Shown: positions 11,096 to 22,177 of the stretch, in pieces | How the letters are laid out: every line of letters begins with the position of its first letter | How positions within the stretch are numbered: position 1 is the stretch's first letter | DNA from: Acanthornis magna | Lineage: Eukaryota > Chordata > Aves > Passeriformes > Acanthizidae | Reading direction: 5' to 3' | Assembly: GCA_036785705.1 (NCBI GenBank) | Contig: JAWUZG010000029.1 | Coordinates: 13,531,501-13,595,500, forward strand | Length of the DNA: 64,000 bases | Program-made: the position numbers and the translations under genes | The notes under the pieces: model-generated | What the model saw: only the letters and a program-made list of their open reading frames with translations | The model's database searches: none | Told to the model about the DNA's origin: nothing

Positions 11096-11696
11096 CAGGT
11101 CGGTTTTGTGTCAAAGGGATGTATTAATAGAAGCTGTGCTGGCGACAAATAGTGAAGTCAGAACTGTATTGTGAGCCCACTGAAAATTTCTAAATGGATT
11201 TCTTTTTAATTGAACAACACTTCATTGCAATGGGATAGTCACAAAGCTTCATTAGGTAGTATAACTTTTCCCCCTGTATCTTCTACAGTATGCTCCTCTA
11301 AACAATATTTTAACTTCTGTGTGTGTGCCCTAAGAACACTAATTGAGTAGGGTTGTTTGGCTGGAAATTGTTAGGCATAATATGGAGCCCTCTAGCTCCT
11401 ACCTGCACCGATCTCAACTGTGCCAAGCACCAGGAAAACCACTCAGTCTCCAAGCCTACATTTAGGGCCCTCAGTAATAACCACCCATAGGAAAGAGGGA
11501 AAGGGACAGAGAAGCAAAACAATTTGGTTTTGTTTAGATGAGCCACCAGAGTCAGAAACTAAGTCAAAATTCTGTACTTCATAGCCAACATCTCTTCTCC
11601 TAGAGCAGGGGAAATCATTTCCTAAGGACTACCATTGCCTGCATTTCTTAGTTTAAGTGATAAAGAGAACAATTCCTAAGCCTGCTTAGTGACAGG

Positions 11697-11743
11697 CTTC
11701 TTCCTCCCTCCCTCTTTCCCCTCTCCCTCCTTCCCTTTTCTCC
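11697..11743. repeat. Homopyrimidine tract, 47 nt
   Basis: The plus strand is uninterrupted C/T over 47 bases, made of CTT, CCCT and CCTT words with partial mirror symmetry. Such tracts can form triplex (H-)DNA. No gene promoter is visible next to it. Confidence 0.85.
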
Positions 11744-14700
11744 AAAAGGTACTTCACATACTGCCAGATCTATCTTGTGCAAAATTACTACTGTAGCTCT
11801 GTCAGGTTATGTGGGAGAGAAAAAAAAATTGACAAAATAAAAAAGCTGATTAAATAACAAACTATCACTCACAGACTTAAATAAGTGTTCAAGTAGTATT
11901 TCAGGATGCAGATTACCAATGCTTTAATGAGGCATATGAACCACAGCACGTACTTTGAAATATCCGCCTTTTAAAGTACAAAGATTAAAAGAATTAAAAA
12001 CGGAATCATATTTTTAGCCTGTGGAAGCAACAGTTGTGGTTACTCCTATCCCCACACATGCAGCAAGTCATAAGCATGTGCATCTGAGCACACTAAGGCT
12101 GTACAGGCACAGGGTGACACAGCTTAACCCCAGGGGAGATGACACACCTCCACTGACTACCCCTGTCCAAGACCTCCCAGTAAGTCACAAAGAGATTCCT
12201 CTTCTTTCCAAGATACTGAGGAGCTGCATGTCTGAGGTCAATATAGCATAAAACTCAAACTAATAAGGACTAATGAGTTAAAATCACGTTGCTATGGTCT
12301 GCTTCTAGGCAGAAATAAACTTCTGTTATTCCTGTTCATCCAAAGAGCAGATTGTTCCCAAGTGAGATGCGATCAAGATCAAAATCCAGATACAACAAAT
12401 TTCCTATCTGATCTTTATTCCATCATAAAACTGCAATTTGTCAAATTTCATGGAAATACTTTCTTTTGACAGAACACAGACAGAGGCAGGCTGGAAACCT
12501 GCTGTTTTGTAGCTGTTTATTTACCTGTCTCCTCAACAATGAGGAGCTGGATGCCAAGGCTTGCAGGTTTCGGAGCCACCTGAGCTCCCAGCTGCCTGAC
12601 TCTGCTTGTGACTCTCAGGACAGCCTCCCGCTCACCAGGGAACTCGGGGAGCCCATGAAGCTGCTGAATAAAACTGCTATAATCCTTTTAGTTTCACTAG
12701 CAAACCCCACTGATTAACAGCAGCAAAACTGTCAAACCCTGTCAGCTTCACACAGCAGCAGCCAGGGATCCTGGGGAGCACACCGGTTTCATAAGCAAAA
12801 CATTGTGATATTTTAATAGCATGCTTTGGGGGAGGGGGATAATTTCTTATCCCAGCTTAGAATTGCCACTGTTTTGGATGAAAATTGGTGAATAAAAATT
12901 TGGTCTCAAAGCCAGATCTGCCAGAACCAAGTGAACTGCTCCTATTTGGATACCTCATCATTTCTGGCAAACTACATTGCTGTTTTCCTGTTGGTTACTT
13001 GTCTGAATCAAGACACTCATGGCAGCATAGGAGCAGGCTATAATCCTTTCTCTGTACTTCCTACCACAAAAGAGGAACTATCAATGAGATATAATTTATA
13101 TACACATTCAGATGTTTGCCAATATAACCACTTCAACCAGAGAGGCAGCCTAAGTCAGTAAATTATCTGCAAAAATCTAAAAAGCATTCACTCATCAAAC
13201 AGATAATCTGGTCCCTGTCCTGGATGAGCTGAGGGGACCCAGCTGTAACTCATTACAAAAATCATTCCCATACACTGCTGGAGAATGTATGCTCTGTGAC
13301 AGTAGGACATCATCTTACTGCATCTTTGCTCAGTAGCTCATCTTATGCAGCTTTGATCTTGACTGAATTTCCCAATATAAACAGGTATTATAGTTTTAAG
13401 AAGGGTCCCAAACCATAGTAATTTAATAACCCAGATACACGTGGGAGGAACGTTTGCACCATTTCTTATAACCTTAAGGCTTTTGCAGGACAAGAAACAT
13501 TGACAAGACATTAGAGAACCATTATGAGAGAAAATAATTAGAATCTGTTTTTTACCATAGTTTTGTCTGTATATGAATAGCATTTTCTTTCAAGAAACAG
13601 ACATTGATTTGAGACAGCTCTGAAGCAGTGTATTACCATTGTATGCTGGCCTGCTCACTAGCTCTGTGGAAAATTAGCCAAAAGAGAAAAGACTAGACCT
13701 ACGGCTGACACAAGCATGGCTGAGGGCTTGTTTCACACAGTGCTGAGATTTCATTGTCATGGTTAAAGGCCCGGAGTGTTCTTGAAATTAAATGGAGACA
13801 GAGACGGCAAGGTGTGTTCCCCGTAGCTGGAACAAATTATAATCTCAACAGAGTTAATCATCAATTAAAAACTACTCCATCTCACATCATATTTTTCCTC
13901 CTCTACAAAGTAATCTCAAGTCCCTATCTCTCACTCCACCAACGTCCTCACAAAGCCTGCAAACCCACATGGATTATTCTTTTAGAGACCTCCAAGGTGC
14001 CCAGGATCACATCTTAAGTAAGACACTCACCTTGCCTGACTTTTCTTTCTGGGATTGGAAAGTTTCAGTTATTGGCGATGTCAGCCTGAGACACCAAAGC
14101 ATTAAAACTTTGCCAATTTTCTTTAAACCAAATTATGACATTATATGCAATTTGTCCACAGAAAGGTACCAAAGTTTTAGGTAATATGCATAAGGAACTT
14201 TGCTTGACAGAACTTGGAGATGATGCCAACAAGCTGCTGCTTTCAAGGATATAAGCCACAGCTGAGCCTGTTTCAGAGCACTACACCCACTGTGGCTTTG
14301 CAAAGCCCAGCAGCCACTGCCAGCCCCAGCTCTGTGATTACATGATTTCTATCCATTTTGACAACATGGGGTTTCTGCTGGCATTTTCAATACCGAACAC
14401 AGAACGGGCAACTTTTTTTCCCTAAATTAACTGTAAACAAATCTTTCATGATGGCTGGCCTGGGAAGCTAGCTTAGGTGATGCAAAGGTGAAGTTCTACC
14501 TTTCTACCTTCAAAATTTTTTCCTCTGCAAAAAAATTTATACTTCAGTGCAGTATCTCAGCATGACAGCAAAAGAAGCAGTTTCCAGAAAGATTATTTTT
14601 CTTTGTTGTTGAATGAGCTATTATAGGTGACCTACAAGGATTTTTAATACCTTCAGTCATGATGCTTATTAGTATCCTTTCTTAACTAAAAGGTGAAAGA

Positions 14701-15400
14701 AGTCCTTAAGCCAATTGTCCTGGAGGTTTAGGGCTGTGGGAGTTTATTCTCCTCTCCCTTCCCCTGCACCTTTTTGTCTCTCACTTTGAAAAAATAAAAA
14801 TAACATGAATTATATCTGTTTGCTGCATGGAGAAGTCTCACCATTTAATTTAAAAACTGATGTCTATGGCAAATAGCATCTTGTAACATATTTCAACACT
14901 AATTTATAATAGGGTTTAACAAACCTAAGGCAAGATTAAGTGGTTAAAGATAAATAATTTGAAACCTCCTTTCACTCTGAGCCACTTTTACCTATGCTTT
15001 CATGTCGTGCATGGAACACTGAGAGCTCCTTAAAAGAATAAGAGCATAATGCTACCTTTTTCCTTCAGCCTATTGCAAGACAAACAAACTATCACAAACA
15101 GTTCTTATCACTGAAGTTCCCAGAAAAAACACAAACTAAAACTCCTCACAAATAAGCACAACTAGAACAAAAACCCAAAACAACACCAACAACCACTACA
15201 GGCACATACATGAACAAACCAAAAATGCAAAAAATGAAGATGTTTCTAAGCTTTATCATTGGGACTGAGGAGATGACTGAAAGGCTTAGTCCCTTTACAG
15301 AAAAATGTAAAAAATATGCTTTTTAATTACAGGACAGTTTCATTCCAGCTTTCTCTGGAACACGGCCATTACCATGGGAGTGTGCCCATAATATGGAACA
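11744..15400. other. Unique non-coding DNA
   Basis: I see no exon or identifiable repeat. The segment 12460-12800 is less AT-rich and keeps a few CpGs. The short open frames here (12021-12251, 12466-12717, 12931-13161, 13754-14017) have no recognisable domain. An A/C-rich low-complexity stretch lies at 15090-15230. Confidence 0.5.
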
Positions 15401-15403
15401 TTG

Positions 15404-15486
15404 TATATTGCAACAACATATATAAGATATAACAAATAACTATATATAGCCACAACATATAAGTGTAACCACATCATATGTTGTTA
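15404..15486. repeat. AT-rich segment with inverted and direct ACAACATAT words
   Basis: AACAACATAT at 15412-15421 is mirrored by its reverse complement ATATGTTGTT at 15476-15485. A further ACAACATATA lies between them, with several TATATA words. A 54-nt loop separates the arms, so a stable hairpin is doubtful. Confidence 0.5.
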
Positions 15487-15879
15487 AGGCTTTATATGAG
15501 TAGAACCTTAGTTTTGCTGAGGTTCCAGGCCATTTCATACTAGCAGACAAGGAGAGTTTTGTAGCATGAACAGCTACTGAACACTAACAAAGCCAGATCT
15601 TCTAGGCTATATTCAAAGGGAATTATGGATTGTTCACAACCTTTACAGGAAAGAAAATATTGGGATCAGAAGCCACCAAAATTTTCTGAGCCAAAAGGAA
15701 ATAACTAGCAGACACATTCAGAGATATATAATTCTGTCCAAGACATTAGAAAATAGGTGACTACTGATAAGTTTCTACATCCACATTTAGGAACTGACTT
15801 TCTCACACCACTGTAAGAAAAATTAAATGCTTTGCAATACAGCTGGAATTAAAGCCTTTAGTGTTGTGAAAACAACACA

Positions 15880-15891
15880 CCCCCCCCCCCC
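15880..15891. repeat. Poly(C) run, 12 nt
   Basis: Twelve consecutive C following a short CA repeat. Confidence 0.85.
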
Positions 15892-16219
15892 AAACAAATA
15901 TTGAAAGGTGCAGGTCTGGAATTTAGCGGACTAATTTTGGACTCACAGAATTAACAGCAGAACAGTGACAATCATTAAATAGCACTGCCAGCTGAAAATG
16001 CTTGACTTATTGAGTGTTTCAATTAATACTGTAGGTTTTTTCCACAGATAAAAATCTTTTTTCTTTTTTTAAAAAGGGTAGTTCTGTCTCATAGATTGTA
16101 CAAGAATCAGCAGTATTCCAAATAAAATAAATGAAAAAGTTATGTTCTGAATTTCTAACAGAAACAAGCAATCACCAAAAGTTCAAACTTACTGTTTTCC
16201 AAATATCATTTGCTTCTGC

Positions 16220-16795
16220 TTGGATTGCAAAAACACTGAGAACAAACAAAACAAGATCAAAGACAGAGTCCACATTGCAGAAAATCTTGAAATAGCAACA
16301 GAAATCTCAGAAGAAAGAAAGAAAATCCACACAATAGAAAGAAACAAGGACGGGACTTGGAACAAGTCTACAAATGAGGCTTTTTGTGTATCAGCACAAA
16401 TATCTTACTTGTGTTTTCCCCCCAGTAACATTATCCCAGCTCATGCTGAAACAAGCCTGGATTCAGAGCAACTCACATCAGGTGCATCAAAAAATCCAGA
16501 GGAGGAGGAAAAAAAGGAAAACTGTTTTGATGGCATTGTCATCAGGAGCCTTATAGCTATAAGCATACCACGTTGCTCATTTTCGTATCAGGAGTTAATT
16601 CAGTTATTACCATTCAGGAGAAAACACTGCAAGATTAACTCCTTTCCCTTCCCCCTACCCCTGTTTACTGGCGATCTCTGTGGGCCCGCAGCACAGACAG
16701 AGCTCTTTATAAAGTTTTGCAGAGAATTAAAAAGGCAGCTCAATTACCATCAGCAGGCAGATTTCCATCAAGAGAGCCATAAAGCAAGACGGTAG
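16220..16795 (+). other. 191-codon open frame, probably fortuitous
   Basis: This is the longest ATG-initiated frame in the window. The translation is hydrophilic and Lys/Glu-rich at the N-terminus (residues 1-55), with no signal peptide, membrane segment, repeat or recognisable domain. A run of this length is not surprising in 64 kb read in six frames. No promoter, Kozak-quality start or polyadenylation signal stands out, and no splice context is convincing. The last third (about 16540-16800) keeps CpGs and looks more like conserved non-coding sequence than its surroundings. I do not call it a gene. Confidence 0.2.
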
Positions 16796-16800
16796 GGTGA

Positions 16801-19325
16801 GGTATCCCAGCTGACAGTGGACAAACTCCGTGTGACCCTGCTCCCTCAGACCCGGCTGGCAGGTCAGGCACCCTGGCACTGCCCCACCTGCTTCAGGCAA
16901 CAGCTTAAAACCACCTGTTCGAGTTTTAAATTAGGCCACTTAAGATCGACCTGGGGGAGGGTGCATTTGCATCAGCCACAGCCTGACCATTAGAAACAGG
17001 AACTGGTGGAGACAGGAAGAAAGCTTGGGATCAATAAAATCTATCAATAGCCTTGTAAGTGTGGGGCAGATCTCTCAATGATGGGACAAAGGGCCATCTG
17101 TGTTCTGTGGAAACACAGAGCTCAGAGAAAGGCCCTGGGCATATGTTGGTCCATCAGTAAAATTAAGATACTGATGGCTCCAGCAAAGCAACTCAGGGTC
17201 TTTAGTGCCCAGTGCTGGAACATGCATATTGAGCCCAAGATCATTACGGGGTCCTGAGGATGAAGGGTTTGTCTGCAGCACTTGTGAACACAAACACACT
17301 TTGCAGTCCCAACATTCTTCAGACCCACGGCCCAGCATCAAAGGAGTTGGGCAGAACAAAAGAAGATGGAGAGCACAGGGGTTTCATTTCAGCTATGAAA
17401 AAAAACAGCGGTAGTGACTCACACAAGTCCTTTTCTCTCTGAGTGAATACCGTACAGAATAAGCAGTGGTTCAGTAGCTAGAGCCATGGATCTGCTGATT
17501 AAAGTCATGAGTTTTTTCCGTGCCCTGAAGCCCCATTAGCCCTTTTCTGTGCTGACCAGGATACAGAACGAGATAGCTGAGAACCTGTACTGCAGTTGTG
17601 TGGGAAATGCTGGGCAACATAGCAGGCAAAGGGTTAAATGCACAGAGAAAGTGCACTGAATTAAAACATTTGATCCCAGGAGGGTGGCACACACCCCGTA
17701 GAAACTTTCAGCCTGTTCTGCAGCTAAATACCAAATGGCCACCTTCAATTTTCTTTTATTTAGAGAAGACAGACAGCTCACAGAGACTTAGAGCAACATC
17801 TTTAAACTTGGTTTAATTTCCTATGTCTGAACAGTTCCATGGCCCACTTTATAATTGCTGCATCTAATGGAAGTGGGAAGGTAAATGAAAAATGCCAAGC
17901 TTTATGAGACAGTGAAGCCTGTTAAGTTCCCTATTGTTTTGCTATTCATTTTCACAGTGGAATTACATAATTTGTGGTGCTCCTCCCTGACATGCACATT
18001 CAGAATCATTTTCTTTAATAGACCACCCTTAAGAGTACAGACTCATCTTGTATTTTAAAACACTTTATTCACTGCTTTTTCATTAGATACTCTTGGAAGG
18101 CTGACAACCTTAAATCTAACAACAGCTGGGACCTACTCCTGCCCCACAGAACAATATGACAAACCCTTCAGACTCCTCTAGAAATTACTTAAATCAGGAA
18201 GAGCCTGGCCACCGAATTCTTGTATGCTCTATTACAGAGTACAGCTAACAATTTTCTTTTGCAGGGACCAGTGCAAATTAGCTTGGATGGACTTTTGAGA
18301 CATTAAAGCAGGAGAAAAAGGAGTAATAAAATGAATATTCTAAGATACTAACTAACTGTTAATCTCTAACTGTTCTCTTTCGTAAAACAAAATGTAAATT
18401 TGGGTGCCTGAGAAAGAATACACAGGACAAGGTTCCTTCAAGCACGGGAATGATCTAGGAACAGAGGTGCCAGAGCTCAGCTCTGCAGCTAATGTGTACA
18501 GGGACTGCTGACCATGTAAACATGTTGAACTACCTTTAAACTAGGTAGTAAGCATATTTTGGAGACCATGTTATGGCAGCAATTTCAGTGGTCACTTTTT
18601 CCACAGGTGATGACCACAGGCACCTTTGCTGACTTGTGCTTCACTATTTGACAGCAGAATAAATAAGGGATCCCATTCTTTTCCTTTCATTTCCCTCAAC
18701 AGATGGGTACTGTTTTCAAATAAGTCAAATTCAGCTATGTACAGAAAACTCCATGCAGATCTCAGCATCCAAAACTACATTCTCTCCAGGAATAGAGAAG
18801 TATTCTCCCCTTTCAAAAGACTGAGAATACAGGTTTTAATTTTCATGTATAAAACTACATACACATACAAGTTTCTCACAAAGACATCTCATTCTAGTCT
18901 AGGAAAAGCATCTAGGGCCAGGCTCAGAATAGGTTTTATGGCTGTAAATCAAGACCTCAATAGAGAACAGATTTATACCACCAAAATCGCAACTCTGGAT
19001 AAAGGAAGAACCCTGCTCAGCTCTGTCTTGGTTACTTGCACCATCAAGAAATTACAAGTTTGCATTATATGATATGGTGAATCATAAGATAAATAAGTTA
19101 ATCTTTTGAGGGAACTGAATACCAAAATTTCCAGGGAAATATCTTGACTATTAGGGCATAGGTTTCCTCCTCCCTTTATTTTATTTGGTTTCATGGGTCT
19201 CTTCTCCTTGCAAGCACTTCTCTAACAAAAACAACCCAACCCAGAGCACTGAAAGAACTGAAGGGTGCCATTCTCAGGAAGACAGGTAGTTCTCAGCTTT
19301 CTCAGACAGGAAACAAAAGCAAATT
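16801..19325. other. Unique non-coding DNA
   Basis: No repeat family or exon is recognised. The overlapping short frames at 17075-17440 and 17470-17816 lie on both strands of the same moderately GC-rich DNA and none resembles a known protein. The 148-codon plus-strand frame 18626-19072 likewise has no domain. Confidence 0.5.
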
Positions 19326-20006
19326 TGTAGGATTTGGCTCTCCAGGATTGCCGTCTGTGGTGTGGGTGCTTCAGATGGCCAGGACAGAGACAAGAGTCTT
19401 CTGGATTTGGGTCTTAGAGCATGAGGTTTATTGTGAAAAAGAGTGTTGGCATAAGAGACCTGCCAGGAACTGCAAGACGCAGCTCGAAGCAGGTCAGAGA
19501 GGTGAGAGAGAGAGAGAAGTACAGGATACAGGATATGGAATACAGAAAAAGGGTCATGGTCGTTACTTACCATACAATAAATCATGTTCTGTGCTGAATA
19601 TTCTAATTTTCACTAACCAATCTAGGACAAGATACAAATTCTATAGCATTTACATACAGCCTATGAGCATCCTTGTATTACCATATGGCGTTATATTTTA
19701 AACCCTTAAAACTGCTTTTTGGACCTTATGCTAAGTTGGTAGGGTCTGCTCTGCCCTTTGGACCTGCCAGCAAGCAGAGGCTATTGTCTAATCAAGGAGT
19801 GGATTACCTTCAGTTGGCCATACCATTGTTTTCCCAGTTACTTAGTAACTGGGGTTTGGTATCTCAAAGCTTGTCTTCATTTCAATCTAGCTTATAGTTT
19901 CTATATTCTCAGCATCCTTTGCCAGGTAATAATATTTATAAGACTTTTCTTATTTCATCTTCCCCAACAAAATTGACATCTTTCACACCCCAACAAAATA
20001 CTGACA
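19326..20006 (-). mobile_element. Solo LTR of an endogenous retrovirus, minus orientation
   Basis: Read on the minus strand, the element starts TGTCAG (20006) and ends CCTACA (19326), TG...CA bounded and about 680 bp long. A minus-strand AATAAA at 19432-19427 lies about 100 bp before the 3' end. Just upstream of it (19500-19520) is a CT-rich stretch and then a TGCCAACACTC block, as in an LTR R region. A TATAAA-like word lies near the U3 start (about 19940). The first 28 bp of U3 are partly repeated (a second start at 19978), so the 5' limit is ambiguous. No target-site duplication is visible at either limit. No internal retroviral sequence adjoins it. The frames at 19274-19585 (minus) and 19348-19701, 19673-19897 and 19758-19976 (plus) lie mostly or wholly in it and are not genes. 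The family (ERV1- or ERVK-like) is not settled. Confidence 0.62.
19427..19432 (-). promoter_or_regulatory. LTR polyadenylation signal AATAAA
   Basis: TTTATT on the plus strand gives AATAAA in the sense of the solo LTR and sets its orientation. Confidence 0.5.
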
Positions 20007-21216
20007 TTTTTTGTACAGGCAACAATGGCCAGCACCCTCCCCTCATCTTCCACATTTTAGAAGAAAGACAAACAGAGGTACTTCCTTACACACACTTTCC
20101 TGCTATCTCCTCTCAAGCAGCTCTTCACCCAGCATACTGGTTTTTACAGAGGAACTGAGATGTAGGAATATGGGTGCCATTCTGGCACACTGCAAAATGT
20201 GTTTATACACACCTCAGAGCTTTGCATGCTCTATGCCCTTATCTACATGGCAAACTCATCCCTAAGCAATATCCCTTAACATCCTCATTTCCCTCTAATT
20301 TCTATAACCTTGCATTTTCAGTCTCCCCTCAGAGCAAGAGAAGGCACTCACGTTCCTGTATTTCTCTTTCAAAGGTTAACTGCAAGGTAAAGCATAGCTG
20401 CAGTTCCATAGCACTGCAGGGGGGGAAACAACAAGAACAAATTAAAATAAGAGCTGGGAATAAGAGGAAATCCCTTAATCTAGTTTAGCTTGTTTCATCT
20501 TTTCTCCTGCTGCCCATGAAGGAAGTGATCACCTTGGGGGGAAAAAAAAATAGTTCAATAATCCCAGTTTATTCCTGGGACAGAGAATGAGTCCCTAAAT
20601 TATTTCTTGTCAACTGGATGCCATTAGACCACTGCCGGGCAACCTGTGACTAATATAAGGAAATGCAGGTGCAGCAATTCTCAGCCAGCAGGCACCAAGG
20701 CAAGATGGGCTTGCTGCTCCAGAAAGACCCTGCAGAAAAACATGGGCATCATTTCACTCCACAGATGGTGGGAAAAACAGACTGCATAAAACTGACAGTC
20801 ACCTTTCCCATACCTAGACTGGTCCTGATCTCTAGGGAGACTGTGCTCTCCCCTTCCTGTCACCTTTATTTACAGAGCCTGAACATTTACTTGAATCTAA
20901 GTTATCTCTATTATATGGAGATTATACTCTGGTCACTCAGTTTAATCTCTGAGCCTGGGTTTTAGGAATTTTGTGTGCATATGCATGTCACCCATTAAAA
21001 CCCAATTGAAAAGAATGGGTTTTGCGAGTACAAGAGCCTCTGTTTCTGCAGACTAAAATAGTGAAATCAATCCAAGTCGGATTTCTTGAAATATTTAGAC
21101 TTATGTATACCAGCTGCTGAGATCTTACTTTAGCACTAGTGAACTATCCCGATAATGTAGGGAGGACTCTGCATTTATACATTTTAGGTAATGTTTTACC
21201 TGTTCATGTTCACAGT
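20007..21216. other. Unique non-coding DNA
   Basis: I see nothing identifiable. Several short overlapping plus-strand frames (20011-20488 and 20663-20965) have no domain and no exon-like borders. Confidence 0.5.
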
Positions 21217-21224
21217 GTAGTTTC

Positions 21225-21260
21225 TCCCAGGACCTTTAATGTCTTCTCAGGACCTTTAAT
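21225..21260. repeat. Duplicated 15-bp word CAGGACCTTTAATGT
   Basis: Two copies of this word lie 20 bp apart, a local tandem duplication directly before the inverted repeat at 21268-21291. Confidence 0.7.
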
Positions 21261-21267
21261 GTTGTTG

Positions 21268-21291
21268 CTGTTCTCTTACATAAGAGAACAG
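21268..21291. repeat. Near-perfect 24-nt palindrome
   Basis: The arms CTGTTCTCTTA and TAAGAGAACAG are exact reverse complements of 11 bp separated by CA. The outer parts, TGTTCT and AGAACA, are steroid-receptor half-site words but in everted order, so this is not a classical receptor element. Confidence 0.75.
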
Positions 21292-22087
21292 GCTCCCCTG
21301 CCACAACCCCTTGCAAAACATCTGTTGCTTATTCTGGATCAGTAGCATATCCCAGGAAAGTATTTCCAATGCTGATCCAAATACTAGGATTAAGAATCTT
21401 ATTCTTGTATTGCAGAAAAATAGGATTCCTTTCATCCAGCTCCTGATTCTTTAATACACTAACATTATTGAAGTTTTTTCCTATATGTTTGAGGGTAGAA
21501 TCTCTTCTGTTACCATTCTTAAAGGTAAGGTTCTTGGACTCTCCTTGCCAACTTGCAAGGAGAGCAAAATCACAAAGCCATGAAGAAAAAGTCACCAATG
21601 GGATGCAGAAGGTCTGATTATTCTGACAATAATAAATTCAAAATGGAACTCTTATATAATCTATACCTATTGTAACAATTCTACATTGAATTACAATCTA
21701 TTCTTTGGGCAGTGGTAGGGACCCATGAGGATTATTTAACTACCCTTATTTTAGCATTTCAATTGTTTGGTTTTTTTAAGTACCTCCATATGCAGAAAAC
21801 CTGCATGTAAAGAAAGCCATGTATATATATGTGTGTACATACATATCCACCATAGTTTATCAAACATGAATGTTATAAAACGTTTTAAAAGCACAGCAGA
21901 AACTTGTCAGTCAAATAGCTGGAAAAGACAGATTTTGATATTTCCCCCTCACTAAATATGAATACATTACTTAGAGACAAAAATAATAGTGCCTTGCTTG
22001 GTTCATGTTTTATGCAAAAATCAGTTTTGGTAGATGAGAGAGTTTTATCTAAGAAGTAGATTTAGTGAAATAGCTAAATCGTCTTCC

Positions 22088-22155
22088 TTGCTCCTAGACT
22101 TAAATAACCTTGTACAAATCACTTAACCTCCCTGTAGCTCCCTTAAAATACCAGA
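22088..22155 (+). mobile_element. MIR-like ancient SINE fragment
   Basis: AACCTTGTACAAATCACTTA followed by ACCTCCCTGTAGCTCCCTT matches the conserved MIR core, usually GTGACCTTGGGCAAGTCACTTAACCTCTCTGTGCCTCAGTTT. Only about 60 bp is recognisable. It ends five bases before an 18-nt poly(A) run, which is probably independent because MIR does not end in poly(A). Confidence 0.55.
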
Positions 22156-22159
22156 GGCA

Positions 22160-22177
22160 AAAAAAAAAAAAAAAAAT
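22160..22177. repeat. Poly(A) run, 18 nt
   Basis: A pure A run directly after the MIR-like fragment. Confidence 0.85.

Noticed and set aside
19348..19976. Chain of plus-strand frames as a gene
   Set aside because: They are antisense to, and inside, a solo LTR set by its AATAAA and TG...CA limits.
22160..22177. Poly(A) runs here and at 2319, 6571 and 30834 as tails of processed pseudogenes
   Set aside because: No gene-like sequence lies upstream of any of them and no flanking duplications are visible.
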